Source of the DNA: Dysidea avara
Lineage: Eukaryota > Porifera > Demospongiae > Dictyoceratida > Dysideidae
Length of the DNA: 64,000 nucleotides
Direction of reading: 5' to 3'
NCBI RefSeq assembly: GCF_963678975.1
Contig: NC_089280.1
Coordinates: 19,769,863 to 19,833,862 of the forward strand
The position numbers and the translations under genes are program-made. Numbering within the stretch: position 1 is the first letter of the stretch; the number at the start of each line of letters is the position of its first letter. Shown here piece by piece: positions 33,125-45,517 of this stretch. The notes beneath the pieces were generated by a model. That model ran no database searches, was not told the DNA's origin, and was given only the letters and a program-made list of their open reading frames with translations.

Positions 33125-33220
33125 GTGCTGGCATACCATATAATGGGTTACCTTTAAAGGAGAATGTTTGTGATTGGGGCTTTCTGCACATGGTCATTTT
33201 TTTTTCATGAATTGTTGCTA

Positions 33221-33460
33221 CAGTAGAACCTCATTTATCCAGATCCCACTTATCCGGATTCTTGGTTAACCGAACTACGGTAATGACTGCTCTATTAGAG
33301 TAGTGACTGCTCTATTAGGGTAGTTAAAAATGTTGATATTTAAATAAATTTTCTCTTATGTTATTTTAGGGTTATTTATACTTAGTTTCAGAGATACAGA
33401 TTTTTCAGACTTATGGACCACCCCTGGTCCCAAGGGGTTCGGATAACTGAGGTTCCACTG
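33221..33460. mobile_element. pogo/mariner-like MITE
   Basis: The ends are CAGTAGAACCTCATTTATCC and GGATAACTGAGGTTCCACTG, with TA on both sides. The CAGT-GAACCTC end is characteristic of pogo/Tigger-like elements. Two copies of ACTGCTCTATTAG occur inside (33287-33322). Confidence 0.85.
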
Positions 33461-33788
33461 TAGTTAGTTACTAAGTACACTATTGTAGGCTGTTGATAAG
33501 CTGTTATTTTGTGAATATTTTACCCCTTGAATTTTTGAGAGATAAGTCCTTCACAATAATTTACCCTAACACTCACATATTATAATATTGGTATCTGAAA
33601 TGTTGTGCCTTTAGGAACATAAACAGCATAGTGTAGTTAGTTGCAAATTTGGTGAGCTAAGAAATTTGCCAAAAGTGCACATGTGAAAATATGAGGTTTC
33701 TGTTACACTTGATACTCACTATATCTCTGAGGTGTGCAACATGTATCAATTCTAAACTGAACTCCCATATTATATGCACTGCATGTAG

Positions 33789-33857
33789 GTCTATCACTGA
33801 TCCAGCCTATGAAGATGTCGAAAATACATTTGATGGGCACTGTTATTGCTCCACAAG
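33789..33857 (+). CDS. Possible small exon
   Basis: A 69-base open stretch is preceded by GCATGTAG and followed by AAG|GTAAAG. Read in phase 1 it gives ITDPAYEDVENTFDGHCYC. The acidic, Tyr-containing sequence and both splice-like borders are suggestive, but no neighbouring exon was identified and the family is unknown. Confidence 0.25.
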
Positions 33858-34174
33858 GTAAAGGAAGTATTAAAACTAGTCCATCATAATATCTATTTTA
33901 TTTATGTATGCTAGGTAGTATGAATGATTCTGTGTATCTGTAAACCTTCATTTTGATGCCTTGTATTTGGATTGATTGTTGGTGGAGCAGGTCAAGATAT
34001 GTTTGATCATGCACTGAGGGTTCTCCCACTGATGTAGCATAGGAGAGCGTGGCCATTGTATCTTAAATTGTCTGCAACCATGACATCCCAAAGACTGCCA
34101 TCAGAGTGTACCACAATACATGACGGAGTTTACATATGTACTTGCCTGTATACATTTTTGTGTCCATCAAATTA

Positions 34175-34389
34175 CGGTGGAATGTCAATTATTCAAACAC
34201 CGATTAACCAAAGAGTTGATTATCTGAATGCCAAATTGACTGCTCAATTAAAGTATTTTGTCAACAAGTGTATGCTTTATTAGAGTAGTTGAGCAAAGGT
34301 CTGTAGATAAATGTATGGATGTGTTCCATTTTACGTGAATATATATATATTCCCACCTTTTCCTAGTTTGGATAATCAAAATTCCACTT
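34175..34389. mobile_element. Decayed pogo-like MITE
   Basis: The ends GTGGAATGTCAATTATTCAAAC and GTTTGGATAATCAAAATTCCAC are inverted relative to each other, with TA outside. The ends are degenerate. Related AATCTGGACACTTG-type sequence at about 34690-34830 suggests another fragment of this class. Confidence 0.5.
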
Positions 34390-34391
34390 TA

Positions 34392-35867
34392 TGTATTTAT
34401 CCCAGGCTTAAATACAAATAGCTTATGGATTCACTTTAAAACTGCTACTGGTCTGTGCACAGAGAGTATAACTTGGCCTCCTCTTATCTTAACAATGAGA
34501 CAATGCTGTGAAACATAATCGTTAAGAACATGCACAATTAAAGTTCTTGAGTCTCTGGTTGCTGCTTCGTAATATTTAGTACAAGTCCCACTGGGCTTAT
34601 CCAGCACATTCTTGGAACACTTTACTAACCAGAAAAATTTGATAAACCTAACCATAATATAATAAATTGTCAATCTAGTCTGGCAGTTCAGTCCACTAAA
34701 TTGGTGTTGTACGATTGTTAATCTGGACATTTAGAACACCTGTGTAATCTGGACACTTGTTAATGATCCCAAAATGTTCCTTACCAATCTGGAAAATTAG
34801 GACACCTTGATAATTAGGACACTTGGATGGTCCTAATGTACACTGTCATATTTGTCACTAATACATTTTACATTTTGTCGATTAGTGAAAATCTTGTTGT
34901 AGTAGGCAGGTGGAACATGACAATAGTGGAGCTGGGATATGAATTAGTTCAATTTTTGTACCCTGCCCTTCATAGTTTGTCATAAAAAGGACTTAGCATA
35001 CTAAGTAAGCTTGTTGGCAAATAAAACAACCATCATGATTGATAGAGGCCTTGTTTGCATCCCTTGATGCAGAGGGATACATTGTGTACTATAGTAACCA
35101 AATATCAAGGTTTACTCAAATTCAAGATTATTTTTAAAAGAATTATAAAAGGGCAACGTCCAGCACTACAATAAATAGTAATAGCCACACCAGTATCATC
35201 ATTATCACAAGAATGACTCTATTGGTATAACATGCAATGGTCCACACACTCCAAGGCTTCTGCTCCACCTTGCACTGTAGTAGTTTCAACTTTGTCACAA
35301 ACAAGTTCCCCAGTGGTGATAGGAGAGAGATTGAACAACCACTTGACATAAATTCTCTTCCTTTTCAGAACTTTTGGCAATCAATTCACAAAGTCTTGTG
35401 TATATTATTATTTGTATATTTTGAGATGAAATTTCCTTTGAAGAATTAGCATCCTAATATTACGTTAGATACACTTACTCTGTGCACAATTTCAGCTAGT
35501 TTCAAGGCTACTTTATATCCAGCCTTCCAATCTCCTTCGAGCAATCCTAATTGCTATTGTGTCTTCTGGTACCAGCTGTCAATAAGGAGAAGTAATTACA
35601 CAATTTTCACTAGCCAACGACTAGATACAGTCACAGCTACTGTATTTTTTCAATGTCTGTTCATTCTTACAAGTGTGGTGCACCAGCTTCTAGGGTACCA
35701 CAACCCGCTACCATGTGTCTTAAGCTGGAAAAGGGTGCAACCTCCAGTGTGGAAAAGACTTGTGAAGGTCAAAGGTGGCAGCTGAAGAAATGCACAAATT
35801 TACACACACACTTTGGGTCGAACACTTTACCTCATTGTAAACCAGGTGATCAGACACCGGTACCACA
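34392..35867. other. No gene recognised
   Basis: Two overlapping open frames near 35650-35990 lack known motifs. About 35677-35720 (GTGCACCAGCTTCTAGGG, CTACCATGTGTCTTAA) resembles 42140-42190, a short dispersed repeat. Confidence 0.4.
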
Positions 35868-35869
35868 TA

Positions 35870-36056
35870 CAACAGGAAATATTGACAAAAGGAATATTTG
35901 ACGAATTCACAATTAATCGACTTTGACAAAAAGTAAGAAATCACAGATCTCACAGATCTAAACACTGACTTTGAGGTGTTTATTGACATTTCACAAATTA
36001 AAATTTGACGAATGATAACTGATTTGTCAAATTCGTCAAGTCAAAATTTCCTGTTG
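35870..36056. mobile_element. TA-target MITE
   Basis: The 187-bp element has ends CAACAGGAAATATTGAC and GTCAAAATTTCCTGTTG and TA on both sides, as for Tc1/mariner-type elements. The interior contains TTTGACGAATT and inverse motifs. Confidence 0.8.
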
Positions 36057-36058
36057 TA

Positions 36059-38262
36059 TGCATATGGTACTATGAATTATTAGTCAGCTTGGTGCAACTT
36101 TTAAAATACACATTATTGGTTAACAAAATACCCATTGCCCATGGCAACGCCACAAAGATGTCTCAGTATCATTAGTAATTGTCAAGTTCAAATACACCAA
36201 TAGATTATGCAATACTGGTAGAATGGATTGGAAACAATCAGAAACAAACCCTACCTGTTCTTTTTGCTTTGCTTGCTTAAAGCACTCGAGCTAAGAGCAT
36301 ATACATTGTGATGTGGCAAAAGCCGCAAAACTACTTGGCATACCAAACCCCCCACACTTGTTTTTAAACAATGACTTCTTGTACATTCACACCTTCAATA
36401 CCTTCCTTCACAAACTAATAAAATTAATAGCCAAATCCTTTAGGTCTTTCTGCTAGTAAGTTTCTGTTTTAAGAACCTGCTAGCAGACCTTTCAAAGACC
36501 TCATCATCTCCCAAATATCAAAGTATCTTATGCATATATACTACATTTTCTAACTATAATATTATCACATTAAAGCCCTGCATGTAATAGCAGTAAAAAC
36601 TTGATTATCTACATCTGGTAAATTTCAATAGATAACATGACTGGGTTGAGTCCATAACTGTAAAACTATATGTAACTGAGCCAGTGAACACAGGGCACGT
36701 GGGCACATAAAATTTGCCTACTTTTTCATACTTTAATGATTCATAGCTTTTTATGTCATCACACTATAGCCACACAATTTTCAACATTTAATGTTTAGTT
36801 GACCTTATAATACATACAGGTTACAGAATCCAGATGTTTTATCCCAGTGTCGATTTATAATCTGTTATGTGACAGGGTGTAGTTTGTGCCCACATGCCCT
36901 ATTTTCATAGGCCCAGTCACATAATTGCCTTTCCAATCCCTGAGTCAAATATGCTCAAAATTTTGCCCAAAATGCTTTCCTGTCAGAAATTTCCCAAATT
37001 TTCACCCATTATGCTCTTTCATTGTTCCTATTATGCTTGCATTATGCTTTAAGTTAGCAACACTTGTGACAATTGTCATGGAACATTTTAATCAGTGAAT
37101 GCTCCATTAGAGTAGTTCACCATAAAATGACTGTTTTATTAGAGAGTATTGATCTAGGAGCTATGTACAATGCATTTGAGTGCTCTTTTGCAGTTTGCAG
37201 TTTCCACTGACTCCAGCCTATTATGCTTTTTATGTTCTATGTGCTAATCATGTTCTGATGTTGATCAGATACAAAAGTACAGTTTCTAAAAAAAACATTT
37301 TACTCAAGACAGAATTGTGTTGGTAAGCTCATTGCAGTATATTATTCTACACCAGTCCATATCCTTTCATGATGTACACTTTTCATAATAGTAAATGCAC
37401 GGCTGCGGTATTTCAATGTTAAGAAATTAGACGGTATCAAAAGCAGATACTGCAGTTTGACCAAATGGCAAATGCTGTGAAGCTTAAAGACTACTGAAAT
37501 GGCATTGTTTAGGATAAAGCAATGTGCATCACATGCACCTGGGTATGATACATGGACACAAGTTATCGTGTAGCATTAGAGCATGATGTTGATCATTTGT
37601 TTAACCAAAGCCTATACATTAATATTATTTTGTTCTTACACCAAACTTAGCAACGTGGCTTTACTAACTACCTGTAGAGATGGGCATGTTTTATTGCATC
37701 AAAAACTTAATGGAGCAGCTGAATGGATAATGAATCAACAACTTGTTTGTGAAAACATGTTGTCAATTGTGTGTCAAGAATTTGGTCATCATATAATGTA
37801 ATATGTACATAACGGGAGACAGTATTCACCAGCATAAACTGTTTAGCAGAGAAATCAGAATTGGTGTGCATAACCATAGAAAATTTATCAGGTCTATGTA
37901 GTAGCCTTGCAGAATTGAGCAAGGGGGCAATTCTTTACAAATGGAAGCAGTTTATGTATTTTGTCATCTTTTCTCTTAATCCTTGATGGGTGTTTGGTCG
38001 CAAATACTCGTCCCACCCGAATAAACCAAACTCACATTGTCACACAATACAACTTGCACATAACACTTTTCCCACAATCTCCATCAGTTAACAAATGCAA
38101 CCGGTTGCCATCTTACACTGATCACATGGCTGTTAAGTAAACAAATAATAGTTTTGTTGTATGAATAATTAAGTCTTTGCAAATATCTGAAAAGAGGAAA
38201 AAATTTCCATGATTGATTGGGAAAGAAAATGGTGGTGTCTAATCACTGGAACTGTATAGCAA
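36059..38262. other. No gene recognised
   Basis: AT-rich sequence. The recurring CTCCATTAGAGTAG and TTTTATTAGAGAG motifs appear at 37101-37147. No protein, RNA or transposon ends were identified. Confidence 0.45.
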
Positions 38263-38580
38263 ATCTAAACTAAAACAGCCAAGCTGTAAAAATAGAGTGC
38301 GGCCCCCAAGGTGAAAAAAGATGTGAAATCCAAGGTGGCGGCCAAGAAATAGCTGTGATGGTAGGTTAATGGCAAAAATTTTAATTACAACAATTCAGGT
38401 GAATTTTTGTTGCCTCCTCCACTAGGATTAGGCACCAAATTCACCTGAATTGTCATAATTAAAATTTTTGCTATTAACCTACCATCACAGCCATTTCTTG
38501 GCCGCCACCTTGGATTTCACATCTTTTTTCACCTTGGGGGCCGCACTCTATTTTTACAGCTTGGCTGTTTTGGTTTAGAT
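38263..38580. repeat. Near-perfect 320-bp hairpin
   Basis: The left arm from 38263 (ATCTAAACTAAAACAGCC) is matched almost base for base by the inverse right arm ending at about 38580 (GGCTGTTTTGGTTTAGAT). Arms are about 135 bp and enclose a loop of about 45 bases. Arms contain GAAATCCAAGGTGGCGGCC and its inverse. It is probably a foldback MITE; a transcript would form a long double strand. Confidence 0.9.
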
Positions 38581-38789
38581 ATCACTTCTTTTTGCATTGC
38601 AAACCACAAAGCTGGCCATATGGCTTTGATGCTTCTTTTTAACTTGTAAGGAATTGTGGAAGAAAAGGAAGTAATTGTGCGTATAGCTTTTGTCTGATGA
38701 AATATTTGTATATTTAACATTGAATGATGATTATCACATACTGTAGTTAATAAGGTGACTTCTTACATAACTGAACTGTAGCTGAAACT

Positions 38790-40540
38790 CTCATTGTTTG
38801 TAGTTGAACTCTTTTCAGGGTGATTAATTTCTAGCTGAACTCTCTACAGAATGATTTATTTCTAGCTGAACTCTCTACAGGGTGATTTGTTTGCAGCTGA
38901 ACTCTCTACATGGTGATTTCTTTATAGCTGAACTCTCTACAAGGTGACTTGTTCAAGCTGAACCCTCTACAGGGTGGCTGAATTCTCTACAGGGTGATTT
39001 GTTTGCAACTAAACTCTCTACAAGATGATTTGTTTCTAGCTGATCTCTCTATAGTGTAACTTGATTGTAGATGATCTCTCTACAGGGTGACTTGTTTCTA
39101 GCTGATCTCTCTACAGGGTGACTTGTTTCTAGCTGATTCCTGGATGACTTGTTTCTAGCCAATCTCTCTACACGGTGACTTGTGTCTAGTTGAACTCTCT
39201 ATAGGGTTATCTGTTTGTAATTGAACTCTCTACAGGATGGTTTCTTTGTAGCTGATCTCTCTACAGGGTGACTTGTTTCCAGCCGATCTCTCTACAGGGT
39301 GACTTGTTTCTAGCTAATCACTGGATGACTTGTTTCTAGCTGATCTCTCTACACGGTGACCTGTTTCTAGCTGAACTCTCTATAGGGACTTCTGTTTGCG
39401 ATTGAACTCTATACAGGATGGTTTCTTTGTAGCTGATTTCTGGATGACTTGTTTCTAGCTGATCTCTGTACACGGTGACTTGTTTCTAGCTGAACTCTCT
39501 ATAGGGCTTTCTATTTGCAATTGAACTCTCTACAGGATGGTTTCTTTGTAGCTGATCTCTCGACAGGGTGACTTGTTTCTAGCTGATCTCTCTACAGGGT
39601 GACTTGTTTCTAGCTGATCTCTCTACACGGTGACTTGTTTCTAGCTGAACTCTCTACAGGGTGAACTTGTTTCTGGCTGAACTCTCTACATGGTGGTTTC
39701 TTGGTAGCTGAACTCTCTACAAGGTGATTTCTTCTAGCTGATCTCTCTACAGGGTGATCTGTCCGTAGCTGACTTTCTACAGGGTGATTTGTTTGCAGCT
39801 GAACTCTTTATATGATGGTTTCTTTGTATGTACAAGGTAACTTCTTCTAGCTGATCTCTCTATAGGGTGACTTGTTTGTAGCTGAACTATCTGCAGGGTG
39901 ATTTGTTTGTAGTTGGACTCTCTACAAGGTGATCCTTCTAGCTGATCTCTCTACAGGGTGATATGTTTGCAGCTGAACTCTCTACATGGTGGTGTCTTTG
40001 TAACTAAACTCTCTATAAGGTGATGTCTTGTAGCTGATCTCTCTACTGGACGACTAATTGTTTCTAGCTGATCTCTCTATATAGAGTTATAACTTTCTCT
40101 ATAGAGTTATAATATGTTTGTATAGCTGAACTCTTTACAGAGTGGTTTTTTTGATTGGTTGCTGAACTCTCCAGCTACATGGTGACTTGTTTGTACTACA
40201 GAATGACTTGCTTGTAGCTGAACTCTTGTAGCTGAACATTGCATAAAGTAACTTGTTTGTAGCTGATCTAGATGAACTCTCTACTGGGTAGCTTTTTTTG
40301 TAGCTGAACCCTTTACGCTGTGACTTGTTTGTAGCTGAATTCTCTACAGAGTGACTTGTTGTAGCTGAACTCTCTACAAGGTGACTTGTTTATAGCTGAA
40401 TTCTCTTCAGTGTGACTTATAATGTTCTGAATCTCTACAGCAGCATATTTGTAGCTGAACTCTCTACAGGGTGACTTGCTTGTAGCTGAATTGTCTATAA
40501 GAAATTTTGTAGCTGATCTCCCTACAGAATAACTTGCAAT
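38790..40540. repeat. Degenerate minisatellite, about 30-bp unit, 1.7 kb
   Basis: About 55-60 units follow the pattern AGCTGAACTCTCTACAGGGTGA then (C/T)TTGTTTGTAG or TTTCT. Variants such as GCTGATCTCT and CACGGTGACTTG alternate in blocks, and a higher-order unit of about 180 bases repeats around 39120-39560. It flows at its right end into dispersed repeat sequence (40541-41733), so it may be the internal array of a larger transposable element. Confidence 0.95.
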
Positions 40541-41733
40541 GTCATATAATTCTATAATGGAGTAAGTTATAAACGTAGCTGAATGCTCTATTAGGGTGAC
40601 TGTTCTATTAGAGTATCTCGATCTCGCATAAGCTACACGCAGTTGGCTTTGGAATCATAACTCAGTGGTTTGTAATCCGATTCTTCTGTACTACTGCAAG
40701 GACTTTCTATGATAATTATTCCAGCTACACACCGATTTTCAGCTCATTGCTCTAAGCGGTTTGCCTGGTAGGCGTGAAAACTAATAGTTTTTTATTCATA
40801 AAAATCGATCGCGTAATTGTGACACAGGTTGGGTTTTGTGTCATATCTCGATGGCCTTTAACTGGATTCCTTTCAAATCACAAAAAGGCACTCCTACGAT
40901 AGTTACTCCATCTACATAGCAATTTTCAGCTCATTCCTTCAAGCGGTTTACCCTGTGGGCTTGACAGACCTTCGACCTTATTTTACGCAAATAATCGGTC
41001 ATAACTCGGTGAATAATTGGTATTAGTGTAGTTTTTAGCATGCGTAAATACTCAAAAAGTGGTCACGTGACCAGCAATTCAATAGGCGATATTCAAACAA
41101 TAATTATGGCTAAAGCGAATTCATAGGGTGAACTAGGACACAATTGTCATGTTTCTTACCTCAGTAACATTTTCTACATCTTGTAGTTCCGTAGCATGCA
41201 CAAAGTGTGTAACTCAAACTATTGTGGGATCTTTGGTCACGTGACCACTTTTTGAGCATTTACGCATTCTAAAACTATGCTGTTACCAAGTGCTAAAGAT
41301 ATTTTAACAACAAATTAACACTTGTTTGTTATATCTTAAAGGTTGGCCTATGTGAAAATCGCTACAAATAATGTAAATGAGGACTTTCGTATTTTGAGTG
41401 GAAACCCTATGAATATTCATCGGATTCCTACCAAACTTGGTACTGAGATTCACCTTAATGAGCCCTTTAAGTGTACCAAATTGCAGCCCGATTGGAGTAC
41501 GCATTCGTGTTTTATGGCGGATTGTGCAAAGTGTGCGAAAAGAAGAAAAAACGAAGAAAAAAAAACCAAACTTTGGCCGCTCGTATCTCGGAAATGGCTG
41601 GAGCGATTTTCTTCAAATTTGGAATGTGCACTCCCCTACCTAGCCGGCACTTCTGTAGCAACTTTGGTTTCAATCGGATTAGGAATCACAGAGCTACAAA
41701 TGTGTGAAAATCGCGTTTACTTTCTTCCTGTAA
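40541..41733. repeat. Diverged dispersed repeats next to the minisatellite
   Basis: Two diverged direct copies of about 170 bases (about 40660-40760 and 40860-40965) share GATTTTCAGCTCATT or AATTTTCAGCTCATTCC and AAGCGGTTT. Bases 41025-41072 and 41233-41280 are inverted arms (CAAAAAGTGGTCACGTGACC against GGTCACGTGACCACTTTTTG). 41340-41733 contains open but unrecognised frames on several phases. CTCTATTAGGG and TCTATTAGAGTA motifs are at 40586-40615. Confidence 0.6.
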
Positions 41734-42122
41734 TGCACCTATCAATGTCAAGCCCCCCCCCCCCAGTACGGGCTATGTGGGGCGTTAGGAGGGGATTTGA
41801 ACTTAAATTTTGCCCCCAGGGGTGGGGAATTTGAACAAGCGCTCTATAGCATAGATCCTTTACAGTAGTTTTATAAGATAGTGAAGCGCGAGAGAACACG
41901 TGATAAAACTGCAGCACCTCGTGTACTTTGTCACTGTGGCTTCTGTTTTTACAACACGTTGGTTGTCAAATCCCCTTCCTATCCCCACCTCATAGGGTGG
42001 GACTATGTGGGGATTTGACCTGATAATTCACCCCCAGGTAGGGGAATTTGACTTTCCACTTGATCAAATCCCCACCCTCCCCGTACTGGGGGGGGGGGGG
42101 GGGCTTAACATTGATAGGTGCA
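41734..42122. mobile_element. PIF/Harbinger-like MITE, TGCACCTATC family copy 2
   Basis: The ends are TGCACCTATCAATGTCAAG and CTTAACATTGATAGGTGCA, followed inward by long C and G runs. TAA flanks both sides (41731-41733 and 42123-42125). The interior carries CCCCAGGGGTGGGGAATTTG-like sequence shared with 45891-46211. Confidence 0.9.
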
Positions 42123-42125
42123 TAA

Positions 42126-43443
42126 ATATACTCACGGTGTGGCGCGCCGGCTTCTTGGGCCGCACGACACACTACCATGTGTCTTGATATACTGACATGT
42201 GTGTATGCCCAAAAACGTTTCTCTCACTGTTAGGCACACGTGATTATTGTGATAAGAACTGGCTCAACTCTCCCATCAAGCAACCCTTGCTTAGTCATTG
42301 AGAACATGTTTTCATTCTGTTATTGACTAAGTTTAATATCTGAATCATTAAAATTTAAGTCAATACAGTCATTAACACAAGAACACAGTCACAAGCCACA
42401 CTCTCTAAATGTTCAAACGCGTTCTGAATTATTCTTTGGTCACGTGTCCCTCCTTGCATCTCATGATCCTTTACATACAACTTTCTATAACATTTATGGT
42501 ATGTATGAACACACAAAGTAGACCCCATTGCATAACTGCATATATATCATTACTGGAATGAAGTGTTTGCATTCTGTTAATTGTGTTACAATCAGTGCCA
42601 AAACAAATAGCAATTTTTACTATTTGAATAGAATGAACAAAATGACTGAATATTCAATTATTATTCTTTAAGCTTGAATAGGGAGCAAGGTATATTCTAA
42701 AAGTTATTTCTATCTTTTCTGAATTTTTGCAGTATAGATACATTACTTCATTCGCAATCTTAAGTTTCAAGGCTGGCTTTTACATCTGAATACAGTTTAC
42801 AAAGTGCCAACGATTATTCAAATAGTGTGTTGATGAATCGAAGTGTCATGCCAACTGAATAGTCAAATTTCCAAATAATCATTTCAGCACTGATTACAAT
42901 GCCATTTAGCTGTTAGTGGCCAGGAGTAGAAAATTGCATGGTCATAGCACAATAACATGCAGTACATACAAGTTTTAAAAGTAATGTGCCCTCATTACAC
43001 ACAGTACAGTTACATATCATGGGCTCCAGTGATTAGTCACCAATTCCTGATATATGTTATAGAAAGTATACGTATGGTGAGAAACATTTTTGGGTATACC
43101 TACATGTCAGTGTCTGCTATACAGTAGAGTAGATACTGTCAAGCAGTGAATAGAATACACTTAATTGAACCCATTTGGCTTATCACAGCTACTTTTAGGA
43201 TTGAAGTATCACATTCACCACTTAGTGCTGAAATGTTATCACAAATCACCCAAATGTACAGTAACCCCACCATTAAAAATGTGTAAAACCAAAAAAATGT
43301 CAACCCAGTAGTCCATTCCAGTATAGTGATTACCAAAGCACATTTGGTCTTATGGAATAGGTATGAGGTGGGTGGTTCCTCTAGTTTCCCATGTGGACGC
43401 ATCGGTACATTACCACCGCCATTTTGTTCATGAGAACTAATAA
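42126..43443. other. No gene recognised
   Basis: 42140-42190 is a dispersed short repeat (see 35677-35720). The rest is AT-rich without domains. Confidence 0.4.
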
Positions 43444-43647
43444 TGCGAGCCTGGATCGTACAAGTTGGAACCTAATGATCTGGTGTGGGATGGCAAATGT
43501 TGTCCCAATGAAAGCAGTTGCTGTTCAGAACCCAACCTGCCATGGTTTTATTGTCAGATACCTCCTACCAGTGACAATAATCTTGAAGCTAGGATTTGTC
43601 ATCATCAGGGTTTCCCAGATGAAGGCGTTTTGGTGAAAGAAATCTAA
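43444..43647 (+). CDS. Possible C-terminal exon of a Cys-rich extracellular protein
   Basis: An open frame from after TAA at 43441 to TAA at 43645 has a clean, protein-like composition: WDGKCCPNESSCC, NLPWFYCQIP, LEARICHHQ and DEGVLVKEI. The spacing of paired Cys, PWF and IC resembles the end domain of secreted proteins I associate with sponges and cnidarians; the family name is not known to me. There is no start codon and no matching upstream exon in phase was found, so it is a terminal exon or a relic. Confidence 0.35.
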   Translation, partial: CEPGSYKLEPNDLVWDGKCCPNESSCCSEPNLPWFYCQIPPTSDNNLEARICHHQGFPDEGVLVKEI

Positions 43648-45179
43648 CTGTTTATTCAGTAGCTGCTGTTATCACTGCATCAACTGATTCAAAAACTAGT
43701 AAAGATCTTTGGTAGACCGTGTGTGTTTAGAAACACCTTTTACGGTTCATTATAAAAATGCTATTGTTTTTCTAAGATACATTTAAGAGGTGGAGACCAG
43801 GTGGTGACTTGATCCACAAACAACTTGCAGTCCTGAGGAGCCAAGATCCAGGATTTCCTCTGCATTAATATAGCCAGTACTTAACAATTATGACTTCTCA
43901 CTTTTCATTAGGGTTTATTATTGTTCACCTATCCCTCAAGGGACCTGCAGGGAGGTAACAATTAGCTTGTGGCACAGGGTGTCAGAAATATGAACCTGAA
44001 AACTATGCTGAATGCAGATAGTTGACAAATCTTTCAATTTGCAAGTGCGTAAACACTATTAGATTGCCTGGCTATTGTATTGGAGTATGTATATACGTCT
44101 CACTGTCAAGCATTTTTATTACATGTCTGGTGGTCTGGAGGCGACCCTAACAATGTATGCAGCTATGAAAATTTGCATCTACAGTAGTAACAATAGTTAA
44201 TAATAGGCTCCATACTATTAACTTTACACTATATCCCACTATACCAGTAATAATATTAATGCATTTACCACTAAATGTGTACAGTACATATATATATGTA
44301 GAAATAATAGTAAATGCGGCAGCATAATTATAATATATAACAGCACCAAAAAATTAACTATTTGCACAAATGTGGGTGTTTGCTTTGGCATATCTGTGTT
44401 GTATAACAACCACAGAGCCCTACAAAGTACTAATGTATTAATATGAACATACAGATACTGTTTTGTGCATGACCTTAACATTAATACTTAACAGCAAAGA
44501 CTGTACACGATTAATACATGGGACTATCATCTTCACCAACTATGTTGCTAGTGGGTGGATTCCATATCGGAGTCTCCTTACAAATCTAGACCTGCGGTAA
44601 AACATGTTTCTTTAATTTAAATTTACCAACACTTTCTAATGTGAATAAAGCATATAAGCTATAGCATCAAATTCATGCAAAGCATATACATATGGGCATG
44701 TATAACATGCACTGTATTTACTCAAATTGTGCCACAGCTTAATATAATAGTGTTGCATTAAATTTTCATTGTTTCTATATACATTATTTTAACTGTATTA
44801 ATTGTTTTTATAATGGCATGTTACTGTTACTGTTGCTACTCTTTACATGCCTTCATCTCCAACTCGTCTTAAAAGTAAGGCATTTTCCTAAACAGCCATC
44901 AACTGACAGATTCCACATAAAATTTAGTAAACCTATCATGTAACATGACTAATGATTATGTTGGTAAAAGTAAGACTATATAAACAAGTTAGCAACAGTC
45001 TATTATATAACAGTAAAAAAGTTACAGGCAGTGGCAGAGAAAGTAGTTAATGTGAGGGGGCTGACCACAGTGGAGAATCTCTGGCAGCAGCATAGGTCTG
45101 GGGGGTACAGCCCTCAGAAGCTGTAGCTACTTTAGCTTTCATGATATCTCAAAGTTCACACAGCATGAAAGTACTGTAT
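43648..45179. other. No gene recognised
   Basis: AT-rich sequence with TATATA-type tracts near 44280-44340. No domain, RNA or element ends were found. Confidence 0.45.
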
Positions 45180-45515
45180 AGTAAGGACCAAGGTGTGGGC
45201 ATGGCCCATGAAAAACATTACCCAAAAACCAGCCTCACTTTTCCCTGACAATGATGAAGCGGTGTTGGTTAGGTAAAACTAAGCCCAAACAAGCACCCAA
45301 AATGTTTTCAACAAGTTGCTATGAACTGTTATCATACAGTACGATAGTACTGTATAGTAGGGACCACAAAACAGTAAGCGTAGCCCACGAAATAATATCA
45401 CCCAAAAACCAGCCTCAATTTTCCCAGACGATGATGAAACAGGTAAAACTAAGCCCAAACAAGCTTTCAGATCGACCTGAAATGCTTTCAACAAGTTGCT
45501 ACGGAATTATAATTT
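45180..45515. repeat. Two direct copies of a 165-bp repeat
   Basis: About 45180-45340 and 45355-45515 share CCCAAAAACCAGCCTCA, GATGATGAA, AGGTAAAACTAAGCCCAAAC and TTTCAACAAGTTGCTA in the same order. A weak third match lies near 58980-59075 (GACCAGAAACCAGCTTCAC). The class is unknown. Confidence 0.75.
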
Positions 45516-45517
45516 TT

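Noticed and set aside
38790-40540. Centromeric or telomeric satellite
   Set aside because: Unit length and divergence suit a minisatellite inside a transposon-rich arm; nothing points to a centromere or telomere.
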